Shown: piece after piece, positions 1-7,326 of the stretch
Layout of the letters: every line of letters starts with the position of its first letter
Numbering within the stretch: position 1 is the stretch's first letter
DNA from: Porphyromonadaceae bacterium UBA7572
Lineage (GTDB): Bacteria; Bacteroidota; Bacteroidia; Bacteroidales; Muribaculaceae
Direction of reading: 5' to 3'
Length of the DNA stretch: 20,625 nucleotides
Assembly: GCA_002476625.1 (NCBI GenBank)
Contig: DLLC01000062.1
Span: 1 to 20,625 of the forward strand
Notes under the pieces: model-generated
What the model was told of the DNA's origin: nothing
The model's database searches: none
What the model saw: the letters and a program-made list of their open reading frames with translations, nothing else
Translations under genes and position numbers: made by a program

Positions 1-1129
1 CTTTATTAGACAAAGGAATCTTATGACGAGACATATAGTCAATAGTTTCTTGATACTTTTGCAAATACTCTTCTGTTGTGAATTCGTGGTACCCAAGACT
101 CTCAAACTCAGTTCTAAGAAATTGAATATGGTCATATTTCTTTCTTAACACACTATCTTCTCGTATAGCCCCCTCTGTACGAAACCCTCGGTTCCAAGCC
201 TCCTTATCCAACTGATACTTTAGGTCATTAATTTGCCATGCATGTAAATTACTTGCATAGTGATATTTAAGTCCCAAAGTATAGCATTGACGTATGAACG
301 AATTGGAGTAGAAACCCGTTTTATATTGGTAAATGTAAAGTAAATCGCATAATAGGAGTACAATAGATTCCTTGTCTGTTAGATTGGTCATATAGAGACC
401 ACTACGAATAGCTTCCTCTGAAATATGGAAGTTATCCATAATAAAACTGCTACGGCTATAAGTTCCTACTGTAGTTTCAAAATTCCACCATCGTCCCCAA
501 GCATCTTGATGTCGAATGTATGTGTGCATGGGTGCCATAGCCAAATAGGCACGTGCTCCAACCTTATCTGCAATAATCTTATATAGATAAGGTAATGAAT
601 GGCATGTGCCATGCCCCGTAGTAAGCAAATGATGCACCATTCCTCCTTCCAATATTCGATCTTCAATTAATAATTCAATGCCATATTGGTAGGGATGATA
701 ATAATTGAGGTCGCAGGGTTGAGTATAGAATAAGTAAATAGCATAGTTGAGTGCAACATCCATGGTCGGTGCTTGTATCATAGGAGATGATGCCATATTT
801 GTAACACCATTTGCAATACGATGAAGTTCCGACTGATACGCAGCATGATTAAGTGCACCATCGTAAAAACAATTTTCGACAGCAAAAGATGCTTCTGCAA
901 AGTCGATAGGTTGCCTATCTTCAAGCATATTTTTTATTACATAATAGGCTTTATCAAATAAATAGTGATTCGTATACCGCAATGTATCGTTTTCATCATA
1001 AGCAAAATTTGGGATAGGTGCGTCAATCTGCTTTGGTTTTCTATATAGTGGCTCATCTGCATTCATATTATCAATATAAACACACAACAAAATTAGTAGA
1101 TTGAGTAATTGTAATGTATGTTTTTTCAT
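1..1129 (-). CDS. secreted transglutaminase-like protein (3' end outside window)
   Basis: The reading frame stays open from its ATG to the window edge, giving 376 visible residues, so the C-terminus is missing. The first ~25 residues (MKKHTLQLLNLLILLC...) look like a signal peptide; the residue before Cys16 is Leu, so a lipobox is not convincing. Around residues 168-219 there is a transglutaminase-like pattern: Cys176 in HGTCHSLPYLYK, His202 in APMHTYIR and Glu218 in WWNFETT. The order and spacing fit the Cys-His-Asp/Glu triad of that fold. I infer a cysteine-dependent enzyme, peptidase or cross-linking, acting outside the cytoplasm; the substrate is unknown. Its ATG overlaps the TGA of the preceding LRR gene (ATGA), which implies translational coupling. 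The gene is much more AT-rich than miaB or galK, which suggests later acquisition. Confidence 0.75.
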   Translation of the reverse strand, partial: MKKHTLQLLNLLILLCVYIDNMNADEPLYRKPKQIDAPIPNFAYDENDTLRYTNHYLFDKAYYVIKNMLEDRQPIDFAEASFAVENCFYDGALNHAAYQSELHRIANGVTNMASSPMIQAPTMDVALNYAIYLFYTQPCDLNYYHPYQYGIELLIEDRILEGGMVHHLLTTGHGTCHSLPYLYKIIADKVGARAYLAMAPMHTYIRHQDAWGRWWNFETTVGTYSRSSFIMDNFHISEEAIRSGLYMTNLTDKESIVLLLCDLLYIYQYKTGFYSNSFIRQCYTLGLKYHYASNLHAWQINDLKYQLDKEAWNRGFRTEGAIREDSVLRKKYDHIQFLRTEFESLGYHEFTTEEYLQKYQETIDYMSRHKIPLSNK

Positions 1130-1671
1130 GGAATTATCGTATGTTCATAAGGTGACCACATGAAAGTATGCGTATCTATTAGGGTTGTCGACGGAAATAT
1201 CGGTTTCTGTAGTGACACACAATCAATAAATACATAGGCTTCTATTTTTTCAAAATGGTCTGGAATGCTGACATACTCAAGGTTCTGACATCCCATAAAC
1301 GCCCACCCGAGTATGTATTTTGCAGCTTCAGGAAGATATACCTTGCGAAGAGAATAACAATCCATAAATGCACATCGACCAATTCCAACAACTGTATAAG
1401 AATGATCGTCTGTGCCCAAAACTATAGCAGGAATATGTACTGAATCTAAACCAATATAATTAGTTTGGTTTTCCATAGAAGAACTATCATTTTGGATAGT
1501 CACTTCAACTTCATATCGGTCGTAGTCAGTGATAGCATAACACAACCCCTGATACTGGAAATCCATCTCTCTGATTGTCTCCTGAGCAAAAGAAAAAATA
1601 ATCGTATATACCAGGAGACATTCCAATATCAACATCCTTTTTATGTTGATTGGAATTTTAGAACGAAACAT
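1126..1671 (-). CDS. secreted BspA-type leucine-rich repeat protein, short
   Basis: This 181-residue protein starts with a hydrophobic signal sequence (about residues 1-29, likely cleaved near SFA-QE). From about residue 95 it carries three copies of the BspA/LRR_5 pattern, AFxxCxxLxxVxLP: AFMDCYSLRKVYLP, AFMGCQNLEYVSIP, and a looser VFIDCVSLQKPIFP. Proteins of this family in Bacteroidales and oral bacteria are surface or secreted and often bind proteins or host cells. Here the repeat number is small and no C-terminal sorting domain is visible, so it may be a periplasmic or secreted binding partner. Its start overlaps the end of the Rhs-type gene by 14 bp and its stop overlaps the start of the transglutaminase-like gene, so the three are probably translated from one mRNA. 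A direct role is not known. Confidence 0.75.
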   Translation of the reverse strand: MFRSKIPINIKRMLILECLLVYTIIFSFAQETIREMDFQYQGLCYAITDYDRYEVEVTIQNDSSSMENQTNYIGLDSVHIPAIVLGTDDHSYTVVGIGRCAFMDCYSLRKVYLPEAAKYILGWAFMGCQNLEYVSIPDHFEKIEAYVFIDCVSLQKPIFPSTTLIDTHTFMWSPYEHTIIP

Positions 1672-2623
1672 AACTTTGAGAACTAGGTAAGTATATTCTG
1701 AATACTACAGAGTTTCCCCATCGTTGTTGGTTCTTTTTTACTCCCATATCCCCCCATGTCCCTGCAGCCTGAAAAATTCCATTTCTATTGATTCTACTTT
1801 CAATACCAGACGGCAAAGCCCCATCTTTGGGATGATTATGGGTTTGTGTCCGAAGTTCAGTAAAAGGAAATGTTTGAGGAACTTTTAAATAACTATTATC
1901 TGATGTTGGTTTGTGCGCCGTACTAATAAAATTAGTTCCTATACCAACATCACCGGTTTGCAGGAGTGTCCATTCGTTAACAATTCCCGATTGAGTCATA
2001 AACTCGAAAACACTTTCACCAGTATTGTCGTTTGATGCTTTGATAATTGTATAGCCATCTCCTGTACTAACATTCAAACTACCATATGCATAACTATTTT
2101 CCATTGGAAGACCTTCCCCGTTAGTACGCACACATCCATTATTATCCACATAACGAATGATGTCTACATTTTTGTTTTCTGTATGATTAACAACATTCCC
2201 TTTTATATCAAAGTCCCACTCATCCATTCCGTCGGGGTCAATATGAACAATTGGATTGCCACTACAATACATGTAAGGGCTAGTAGAAGGATTCTTGTCT
2301 GCTAGCGGATCAACAGAAAGCCATCGCCTATGTTTATTACTCATAGAAACAGTTCCAATAGAAATTTGTGTCTGAACATCTATAAACAATAGTCGGCTGT
2401 TGCTTATATCCGCTACTAAAACACAACGTGTAGTGTCTCGCTGTTGTTCGGCGTGCATATCATCCTTGTCAAGAATAACGCGTGATGTCTCTGGAGAAAA
2501 TGAATCAAATGGTGTTTGAGCGGAGAGCATAAGCACAGGTAATACAACAAAGATTGCCATTAAATACAACCTGCCAAAAAGTTCCCTTGCATGCATATAA
2601 TCAGAGTTTTTATATTGAAACAT
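1658..2623 (-). CDS. short secreted protein with Rhs-core tail and JAB-like C-terminal domain (toxin-like)
   Basis: I take the ATG that lies 10 bp after the miaB stop, giving 321 residues; the ATG at 2596 is an equally good start and places the signal peptide closer to the N-terminus. The hydrophobic stretch YLMAIFVVLPVLMLSAQ (about 20-36) is a signal peptide. Residues 99-132 hold the end of an Rhs-associated core (RRWLSVDPLADK, then SPYMYCSGNPIVHIDPDG). No YD/Rhs repeats precede it, so this is not a full Rhs protein. The variable C-terminus contains THNHP with a later Ser272, close to the JAMM metal-binding signature HxHx7SxxD, but with Glu275 in place of the Asp. JAB-like domains are known as C-terminal modules of polymorphic toxins in Bacteroidota. 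I infer a secreted JAB-type effector; activity and immunity partner are unproven. Confidence 0.7.
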   Translation of the reverse strand: MFQYKNSDYMHARELFGRLYLMAIFVVLPVLMLSAQTPFDSFSPETSRVILDKDDMHAEQQRDTTRCVLVADISNSRLLFIDVQTQISIGTVSMSNKHRRWLSVDPLADKNPSTSPYMYCSGNPIVHIDPDGMDEWDFDIKGNVVNHTENKNVDIIRYVDNNGCVRTNGEGLPMENSYAYGSLNVSTGDGYTIIKASNDNTGESVFEFMTQSGIVNEWTLLQTGDVGIGTNFISTAHKPTSDNSYLKVPQTFPFTELRTQTHNHPKDGALPSGIESRINRNGIFQAAGTWGDMGVKKNQQRWGNSVVFRIYLPSSQSYVSF

Positions 2624-2633
2624 CGTATAAGTG

Positions 2634-3962
2634 CTATTCCCCAATCTCGCCTTTGAGGGTGGCGGCAGAGGCCTCTTTGACAAGCACATGTACTATTTCT
2701 CCGATGTGTCTGCCATTGCGGGGGAAGACGACGGTCTTGTATTGTGAAGTGCGTCCGTACATATCATCACGGCTGCGCTTGGAGAAGCCTTCTACCAACA
2801 CCTCCACCGTCTTGCCAATCTCGCGGAGGTTGCTTTCCAATGAGAGTTGGTTTTGCAAAGCAATTATCTCATTCAGGCGGCGCACTTTCTCCTCTTCGGG
2901 TACGTTGTCGGGCAGGTGCTTTTGCGCAAAGGTACCCGGACGCTCGCTGTACTTGAACATAAAGGCAGTATCGAAACCGACCTCCCGCATCAGGGAGAGC
3001 GTCTCAGCGTGGTCTTCCAAGGTCTCGTCGTGAAAGCCACAGAAGACATCGGTACCTATAGTGGCATCTGGCAGGATACGACGTATAGCAGCAATGCGGT
3101 CGAGATACCACTCGCGGGTGTATTTGCGGTTCATCAGTTTGAGTATCTTATCCGAACCGCTCTGCACAGGCAGGTGTATGAACTTGCACAGGTTGTCGTG
3201 CCGCGCGATGGTCTCCAAGGTCTTGTCCGACATATCTTTGGGGTGACTGGTGGTAAAGCGGATACGCATATCGGGTACGGCATTGGCAACTATCTCAAGC
3301 AGGTCTGCGAAGTCAATCACTTCCGTTTTGCCGTCTGCATTTGTTCGCTCATAGCGATAGGAGTTTACATTCTGCCCGAGGAGGGTGACTTCCTTGTACC
3401 CTTTCTGCCACAGGTCGCGTACTTCGCGGAGAATACTCTCTATGTCGCGGCTACGCTCCCGCCCTCGGGTGTAGGGTACCACGCAATAGGAACAGAAGTT
3501 GTTGCAACCGCGCATAATACTGACAAAGCCTGATATTTGCTTGCCGATACGGGCAGGCATAATATCGCGATAAGTCTCTGTCTTGCTGAGGGTTACGTTG
3601 ATAGCGCGTTCCCCTTGCTCACATTGTGCCAGGAGATTGGGAATATCCATATATGCATCAGGTCCTGCCACAAAGTCCACACCATAGTCGCGCACCAACT
3701 CATCGCCTATGCGCTCTGCCATGCAACCAATGACACCTATTATCTTGCCTTTTTTGTTTTTACCACCCAACTCCTGCAGACGGTGCTGCACTTTCTGTTC
3801 GGCGTTGTCGCGAATGGAGCAGGTGTTCAGCATCACGATGTCGGCATTGGCGATGTCGTCAGTTATCTCACAGTCCGTGGTTTGCATGATGGCAGCCACC
3901 ACCTCGCTGTCCGCCACATTCATTTGGCAGCCATACGTCTCAATATAAAATTTCTTCATCAT
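2634..3962 (-). CDS. miaB: MiaB, tRNA-2-methylthio-N6-dimethylallyladenosine synthase
   Basis: This radical-SAM methylthiotransferase adds a methylthio group to i6A37 of tRNAs that read codons beginning with U. The N-terminal UPF0004 domain has the three cysteines of the auxiliary Fe-S cluster: Cys12 (YGCQMN), Cys48 (NTCSIRDNAEQ) and Cys80 (GCMAER). The radical-SAM CxxxCxxC follows at Cys153, Cys157 and Cys160 (RGCNNFCSYC), and a TRAM-type domain closes the protein. I start at the double Met before KKFYIETYGC; an in-frame ATG at 3983 would overlap the galM stop as ATGA, but the seven extra residues are encoded by a 14-nt tandem repeat and are not conserved-looking. Total length, about 440 residues, fits the family. 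One mature substrate may be the tRNA-Leu(UAA) encoded in this window. Confidence 0.96.
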   Translation of the reverse strand: MMKKFYIETYGCQMNVADSEVVAAIMQTTDCEITDDIANADIVMLNTCSIRDNAEQKVQHRLQELGGKNKKGKIIGVIGCMAERIGDELVRDYGVDFVAGPDAYMDIPNLLAQCEQGERAINVTLSKTETYRDIMPARIGKQISGFVSIMRGCNNFCSYCVVPYTRGRERSRDIESILREVRDLWQKGYKEVTLLGQNVNSYRYERTNADGKTEVIDFADLLEIVANAVPDMRIRFTTSHPKDMSDKTLETIARHDNLCKFIHLPVQSGSDKILKLMNRKYTREWYLDRIAAIRRILPDATIGTDVFCGFHDETLEDHAETLSLMREVGFDTAFMFKYSERPGTFAQKHLPDNVPEEEKVRRLNEIIALQNQLSLESNLREIGKTVEVLVEGFSKRSRDDMYGRTSQYKTVVFPRNGRHIGEIVHVLVKEASAATLKGEIGE

Positions 3963-3988
3963 TACGCATTGCGCATTACTCATTGCGC
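3961..3988. repeat. 14-nt direct tandem repeat at the galM/miaB junction
   Basis: Two adjacent 14-nt units, ATTACGCATTGCGC and ATTACTCATTGCGC, differ at one base, and a third partial unit (ATTG) begins after them. Read on the gene strand they encode the last residues of galM (..NAQ), its TGA stop, and the overlapping ATG that could begin miaB. A simple intergenic repeat has therefore grown across a gene junction. Confidence 0.9.
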
Positions 3989-5020
3989 ATTGAACCTGTA
4001 TTCCGTTACCTCGTGATATACCTCACCCGGGCGCAGTACAGCATTGGGGAAGTTGCCGTGGTTGGGGCTGTCGGGGAAGTTCTGCGCTTCCAGACATATC
4101 GCATACTGCACATCGTACTCGCGCCCGCTTTTGCCGATGTTCTTCTCCACCCAATTGCCCGTATAGACCTGCAGCCCGGGCATGGTGGTCCACACCTCCA
4201 TGCGACGCCCGTCGGCTTCCACAATAGCGGCTTGGTGCAACTCACCGTCTTTGGGCAACGCCCCACGGATGACAAAATTATTGTCTATGCCTCGCCCGGG
4301 GGCAAAGAAGGGGTCGTCAATACGGTCTCCCACACGTTGCGGAGTACGGAAGTCCATAGGCGTGCCGTCCACTTTGGCAATCTCACCCGTGGGGCATGCG
4401 GTGTCGTCTAAAGGCGTGTACTCATCGGCAAACACCTGCAAGGTATGGTTACGGACGTCGCCGCTGCCCTCGCCTGCAAGATTGAAGTATGCGTGATTGG
4501 TCAGTCCGATGATGGTAGACTTGTCCGTCTTTGCCTCGAAGGTTATCTGCAGGGCATTCTCGCGTGTCAGACAATAGGTTACATACACATCCACCGTACC
4601 CGGGTAGCCCTCCTCGCCGTCCTTGCAACGGTAATGCAAGGAGATGCTGTAGGCGTTCTGCCCCACTACTTCCCAAACCTTCTCGTTCCAACCGTGTATG
4701 CCGCCGTGGAGGGAGTTGGTGCCGTTGTTGACAGGCAGTTGGTAGGCAACGCCGTCTAACGCGAAACGCCCGTCTTTGATACGATTGGCATAGCGACCTA
4801 TGATAGCATTGAAGTAGGTCTCCTTCTCCATCCATTCGTCCAATGTACTGAAACCCAATACTATGTCTGCTTGTTCGCCTTTGTTGTTCGGTACGTTTAG
4901 GGACACAATCTTTGCCCCATAGTTGGTGATTTGTGCTGTCAATCCGTTCGTATTGCGCAGGGTGTACAGCCCAATGCGCTTGGTGCCTACACGCTTGTTG
5001 AAACTCTCCGCCTTAACCAT
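3980..5020 (-). CDS. galM: GalM, aldose 1-epimerase (mutarotase)
   Basis: The protein interconverts the alpha and beta anomers of galactose or glucose and so feeds alpha-galactose to GalK. At 346 residues it has the normal family length. The expected catalytic residues are present: His105 in NSLHGGIHG, His176 in TNHAYFNLAG, and the base Glu311 in CLEAQNFPDSPN. These correspond to the two histidines and the glutamate described for lactococcal GalM. No signal peptide is visible, so a cytoplasmic role is expected. It lies directly downstream of galK on the same strand with a 37-bp gap, the usual pairing for galactose use. The final three residues and the stop codon are encoded by the 14-nt tandem repeat at the miaB junction. 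Confidence 0.95.
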   Translation of the reverse strand: MVKAESFNKRVGTKRIGLYTLRNTNGLTAQITNYGAKIVSLNVPNNKGEQADIVLGFSTLDEWMEKETYFNAIIGRYANRIKDGRFALDGVAYQLPVNNGTNSLHGGIHGWNEKVWEVVGQNAYSISLHYRCKDGEEGYPGTVDVYVTYCLTRENALQITFEAKTDKSTIIGLTNHAYFNLAGEGSGDVRNHTLQVFADEYTPLDDTACPTGEIAKVDGTPMDFRTPQRVGDRIDDPFFAPGRGIDNNFVIRGALPKDGELHQAAIVEADGRRMEVWTTMPGLQVYTGNWVEKNIGKSGREYDVQYAICLEAQNFPDSPNHGNFPNAVLRPGEVYHEVTEYRFNAQ

Positions 5021-5027
5021 ACGTACT

Positions 5028-5067
5028 AATTAAGAATTAAAAATTAAAAATTAAAAATTAAGAATTA
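5028..5067. repeat. AT-rich simple repeat at the galK/galM junction
   Basis: The stretch is made of near-repeating AATTAAAA-type units ending in AAGAATTAAC. It fills the galK-galM gap and runs into galK, where it encodes the last two residues (Asn-Ser) and the TAA stop. The wording (AATTAAGAATTAAAAATTA) resembles the arms of the palindromic element in the dcw cluster, so it may be a degenerate copy. Confidence 0.85.
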
Positions 5068-6242
5068 ACTCGGTGTGCACCGTCTCCAATCTGTGCAATG
5101 TAGAAGTCGGCATGGAGACCTGTTTTCTCAGTGTATGTCTTGCCCACTTGCTCAATGAAGGTTGGTATTGCTTCTTCGCGTACCAATGATACCGTGCAAC
5201 CACCGAAACCGCCGCCTGTCATACGACTGCCTATCACGCCGTCCACCTGCCATGCTGCCTCTGCCAAAGCGTCCAATTCGGGTCCCGTCACCTCGTAGTC
5301 GTCACGCAAGGATACATGACTGGCGTTCATAAGTTTGCCAAAGGTTTGTATATCACCCTTTTGCAGTGCTTCCACCGCGTCTCTTGTGCGCTGTACTTCA
5401 CCCACCACGTGGCGTGCACGACGCAGTGCCACCTCGTCGGTGATGGCGTTTTGCACCTGCTCAAACTCGGTCATACTCAATTCCGCCAAGTTCATCAACG
5501 GACGTACCTTATTAATCATATCCACCGCCTCATGGCATTGTGCCACGCGGGCATTGTAGGCACCGGAGTCCAACTTGTGGGGCGAGTGGGTGTTGCTGAT
5601 AACGACCTTGATACCATTCAGTTTGACAGGTACCAATTCAAACTCCAGCGTGTCGCAGTTGAGGTAGATAGCGTGGTCTTTCTTGCCTTGTGCGGATGCG
5701 AACTGGTCCATAATACCGCAGTTGACGCCAGCGAACTCATGTTCGGACAGTTGTCCGATTTTTGCCAGTTCGGTGCGGTCGTAGCCTGTATGGAGCAATT
5801 CGTTGAACGCATAAGCCGTCACCACCTCAATGGCAGCACTGCTGCTGAGTCCCGCACCCGCAGGCACATCGCCCCAGAACAGTATGTCATAGCCCTGCGG
5901 AATGGCAATGCCGCGCTTCACAAACTGCGCGATACAGCCCAGCGGATAGTTCACCCACACATTCTTGGGGAGCGGCGTGGTGAGGGCATTGACAAGCACT
6001 TCCGTCAGTTCGGGTTTGCCGTCAGTCACGTTTATATTCAAGGATGCAAAGCGCATCTTCATACCGTGATTTGGCGCGATGAGCAGGAAAGTGCCGAAAC
6101 TTAGTGCACAAGGGAACACATAGCCACCGTTGTAGTCGGTGTGTTCACCGATGAGATTTACGCGCCCGGGCGCGAAAAAGATGCCTGTTGCTTCGTGTCC
6201 GAAGAGGGAAAGAAACGCTTTCTTCAATTCATTGACTTGCAT
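5058..6242 (-). CDS. galK: GalK, galactokinase
   Basis: GalK phosphorylates alpha-D-galactose with ATP, the first committed step of the Leloir pathway. The 394-residue protein has all three GHMP-kinase signatures: the galactokinase motif GRVNLIGEHTDYNGG (residues 26-40, with Glu33-His34-Thr35-Asp36), the ATP-binding loop PAGAGLSSSAA (127-137), and the C-terminal TGGGFGG near residue 345. GIMDQFAS carries the likely catalytic Asp179. It is a cytoplasmic enzyme. The gene heads a run of minus-strand genes and has a good Bacteroidota promoter upstream. galT and galE are not in the window. The C-terminal Asn-Ser and stop codon are contributed by an AT-rich repeat. Confidence 0.97.
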   Translation of the reverse strand: MQVNELKKAFLSLFGHEATGIFFAPGRVNLIGEHTDYNGGYVFPCALSFGTFLLIAPNHGMKMRFASLNINVTDGKPELTEVLVNALTTPLPKNVWVNYPLGCIAQFVKRGIAIPQGYDILFWGDVPAGAGLSSSAAIEVVTAYAFNELLHTGYDRTELAKIGQLSEHEFAGVNCGIMDQFASAQGKKDHAIYLNCDTLEFELVPVKLNGIKVVISNTHSPHKLDSGAYNARVAQCHEAVDMINKVRPLMNLAELSMTEFEQVQNAITDEVALRRARHVVGEVQRTRDAVEALQKGDIQTFGKLMNASHVSLRDDYEVTGPELDALAEAAWQVDGVIGSRMTGGGFGGCTVSLVREEAIPTFIEQVGKTYTEKTGLHADFYIAQIGDGAHRVNS

Positions 6243-6283
6243 AAATGTATTGTTTTAAGGTACTATTTTGTTTGTTTAGGCTA

Positions 6284-6315
6284 CAAAGTTACAACAAAGT
6301 TTGCATATATCCAAA
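6284..6315 (-). promoter_or_regulatory. Bacteroidota-type promoter for galK
   Basis: On the minus strand the sequence reads TTTG, 20 nt, then TAACTTTG, an exact fit to the -33/-7 consensus of the primary sigma factor in Bacteroidales. It lies about 40 bp in front of the galK start. It would drive galK, galM and miaB, and perhaps the three accessory genes beyond. Confidence 0.8.
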
Positions 6316-6388
6316 CAAATGTCGCTCCATAGTGCAAGAATTGCTCAAGAACGACATATAATAAGGTCTCGAATATCAAAGAAGAGAA

Positions 6389-6757
6389 CTACACCTTGCA
6401 GAGGAACCGCTCACGGTCCACGATGAAGCGTACATGTTCGCCCTCACCGATAAAGGTGCCCCCTTGATAGGCTGCCACATGGAACGTCAGTTTCTTGCCT
6501 TCCGCTGCCGTTAGTTCGGCAACAGCCGACACTTCCTGTCCCAAACCCGTAGGCTTCACGTGGTTCACGTTGATATGACCGCCCACGGTGGTTGCCCCTT
6601 CGGGCAGGGCATCCTTCACGGCAAGCATGGCAGCGTTCTCCATGAGTGCCACCATCACCGGCGTAGCCAACACGGGCATATCGCCCGAACCCATGGCTTC
6701 CGCCGTCTTACTCTTGTCCACCACCAATGTACTGGTATGCTTCAGTCCTGTTTCCAT
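6389..6757 (-). CDS. FlK-like hotdog-fold acyl-CoA thioesterase
   Basis: The 122-residue protein is a single hotdog domain. Motifs include VLATPVMVALMENAAMLAV (long helix), GGHINVNHVKPTGLGQEV and IGEGEHVRFIV. The residues Thr32, Glu40 and His66 have the same spacing (8 and 26) as the Thr42-Glu50-His76 triad of the fluoroacetyl-CoA thioesterase FlK, so hydrolysis of a small acyl-CoA is likely. Family members in ordinary gut bacteria are probably housekeeping thioesterases and do not imply fluoroacetate resistance. The true substrate is unknown. It is cytoplasmic. No TAnnTTTG promoter is visible in the 170 bp before it, so it may be read from the tRNA-Leu promoter upstream. Confidence 0.82.
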   Translation of the reverse strand: METGLKHTSTLVVDKSKTAEAMGSGDMPVLATPVMVALMENAAMLAVKDALPEGATTVGGHINVNHVKPTGLGQEVSAVAELTAAEGKKLTFHVAAYQGGTFIGEGEHVRFIVDRERFLCKV

Positions 6758-6889
6758 ATCCGTAATATATTCAATCTGTTTCGCTTACTGATTATATATC
6801 TTTCGTTTGCTGATGATTCAACTGCGCGCCGCCTGTCTCCTTGCCCCAAAACACTTCCCGCTTAACCGCAAGCCGCCTCCCTTTTAACC

Positions 6890-6923
6890 ACAAAGAAGAG
6901 AGCCGTTACACCCTCTTCTTTGT
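6890..6923 (-). terminator. hairpin after tRNA-Leu, possible terminator
   Basis: A perfect 11-bp inverted repeat, ACAAAGAAGAG and CTCTTCTTTGT, with a 12-nt loop begins five bases after the encoded CCA of tRNA-Leu. On the minus strand no U-run follows (GGTTAAAAGGG), so it may act as a processing or 3'-end stabilising hairpin, or as a weak terminator. Confidence 0.55.
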
Positions 6924-6928
6924 CCGTT

Positions 6929-7314
6929 TGGTACCGCGAGTGGGACTTGAACCCACACAGCCATTTCTGGCCAAAGGATTTTCTTACCACACTTACTTTT
7001 ACATAAGCAATCTCACCACCCATCTGCATATTCTGGTGAGACTTTGTAGTCTGGACTATTTCACAACCGTATTGCTATCGCAACTTAGGTCCCTTCCGTA
7101 TAGTCTCTACGCCGTTTATCCCATGCGGGAATTTAGAGAGCCATCGCCAAAGAGCGGGTCACCCTGCTCGAGGTTTCTGTTTGTTAGGAAGGTTCTACTC
7201 ACAAAGTTTCCCTTGTGGCACTCTTGTTATTCAGACCTCTGTAGTCTTCTGTTTTAGGAGTCTTCTTTGGTCTTTTTCAAAGTCCTTCGTGTCTACCGAT
7301 TCCACCATCGCGGC
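6929..7314 (-). tRNA. tRNA-Leu(UAA), interrupted by a group I intron
   Basis: Exon 1 is 7314-7280 and exon 2 is 6982-6929. Joined, they make an 89-nt tRNA with an encoded CCA. The acceptor GCCGCGA pairs with TCGCGGT (G1-U72 wobble), the D-arm is GTGG..CAC, the anticodon stem AAGGA pairs with TCCTT around the loop CTTAAAA, the long variable arm is of class II type (leucine), and the T-arm is GTGGG-TTCAAGT-CCCAC. The anticodon is UAA, with U34 on one side of the intron and A35-A36 on the other. Without removal of the intron no standard anticodon loop can form. Promoter elements lie just upstream and a hairpin just downstream. U33/A37/A38 make it a plausible MiaB substrate. Confidence 0.93.
6983..7279 (-). 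ncRNA. group I intron (IC3-like) in the anticodon loop of tRNA-Leu(UAA)
   Basis: The 297-nt insert lies between U34 and A35, the site used by the cyanobacterial and plastid tRNA-Leu introns, and ends in the required G (6983). Core pairings are visible on the minus strand. P7 is GACTAT (7105-7100) with ATAGTC (7059-7054). P3 is CCTTCC (7192-7187) with GGAAGG (7097-7092). P8 is TTGC-GATA-GCAA (7083-7072). P2 is CACAAG-GGAAAC-TTTGTG (7217-7200). The guide GAGTGCC (7223-7217) pairs with exon GGACTT with one bulge and gives the U-G pair at the 5' splice site. The R-like segment GGCGTAGAGACTATACGG resembles the plastid GGTGCAGAGACTCAATGG. P9-region hairpins follow. No endonuclease ORF is present. 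P4-P6 could not be fully assigned by eye. Confidence 0.92.
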
Positions 7315-7326
7315 ATAAATCGGCGA

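Noticed and set aside
3961..3988. CRISPR-like repeat
   Set aside because: Units are 14 nt, directly adjacent and without spacers, so it is a simple tandem repeat.
6319..6357. ATGTCG...CGACAT inverted repeat between galK and the thioesterase gene
   Set aside because: Six base pairs with a 27-nt loop and no T-run is within chance; no support as a terminator or operator.
6841..7257. A plus-strand reading frame containing PRVGLEPTQPF
   Set aside because: It is antisense to tRNA-Leu and its intron; such peptides are a well-known artefact of translating tRNA genes.
6929..7314. tmRNA or another structured RNA instead of an interrupted tRNA
   Set aside because: Both ends join to a complete tRNA-Leu cloverleaf with anticodon UAA, there is no tag-peptide frame with alanine resume codon, and group I core helices are present.
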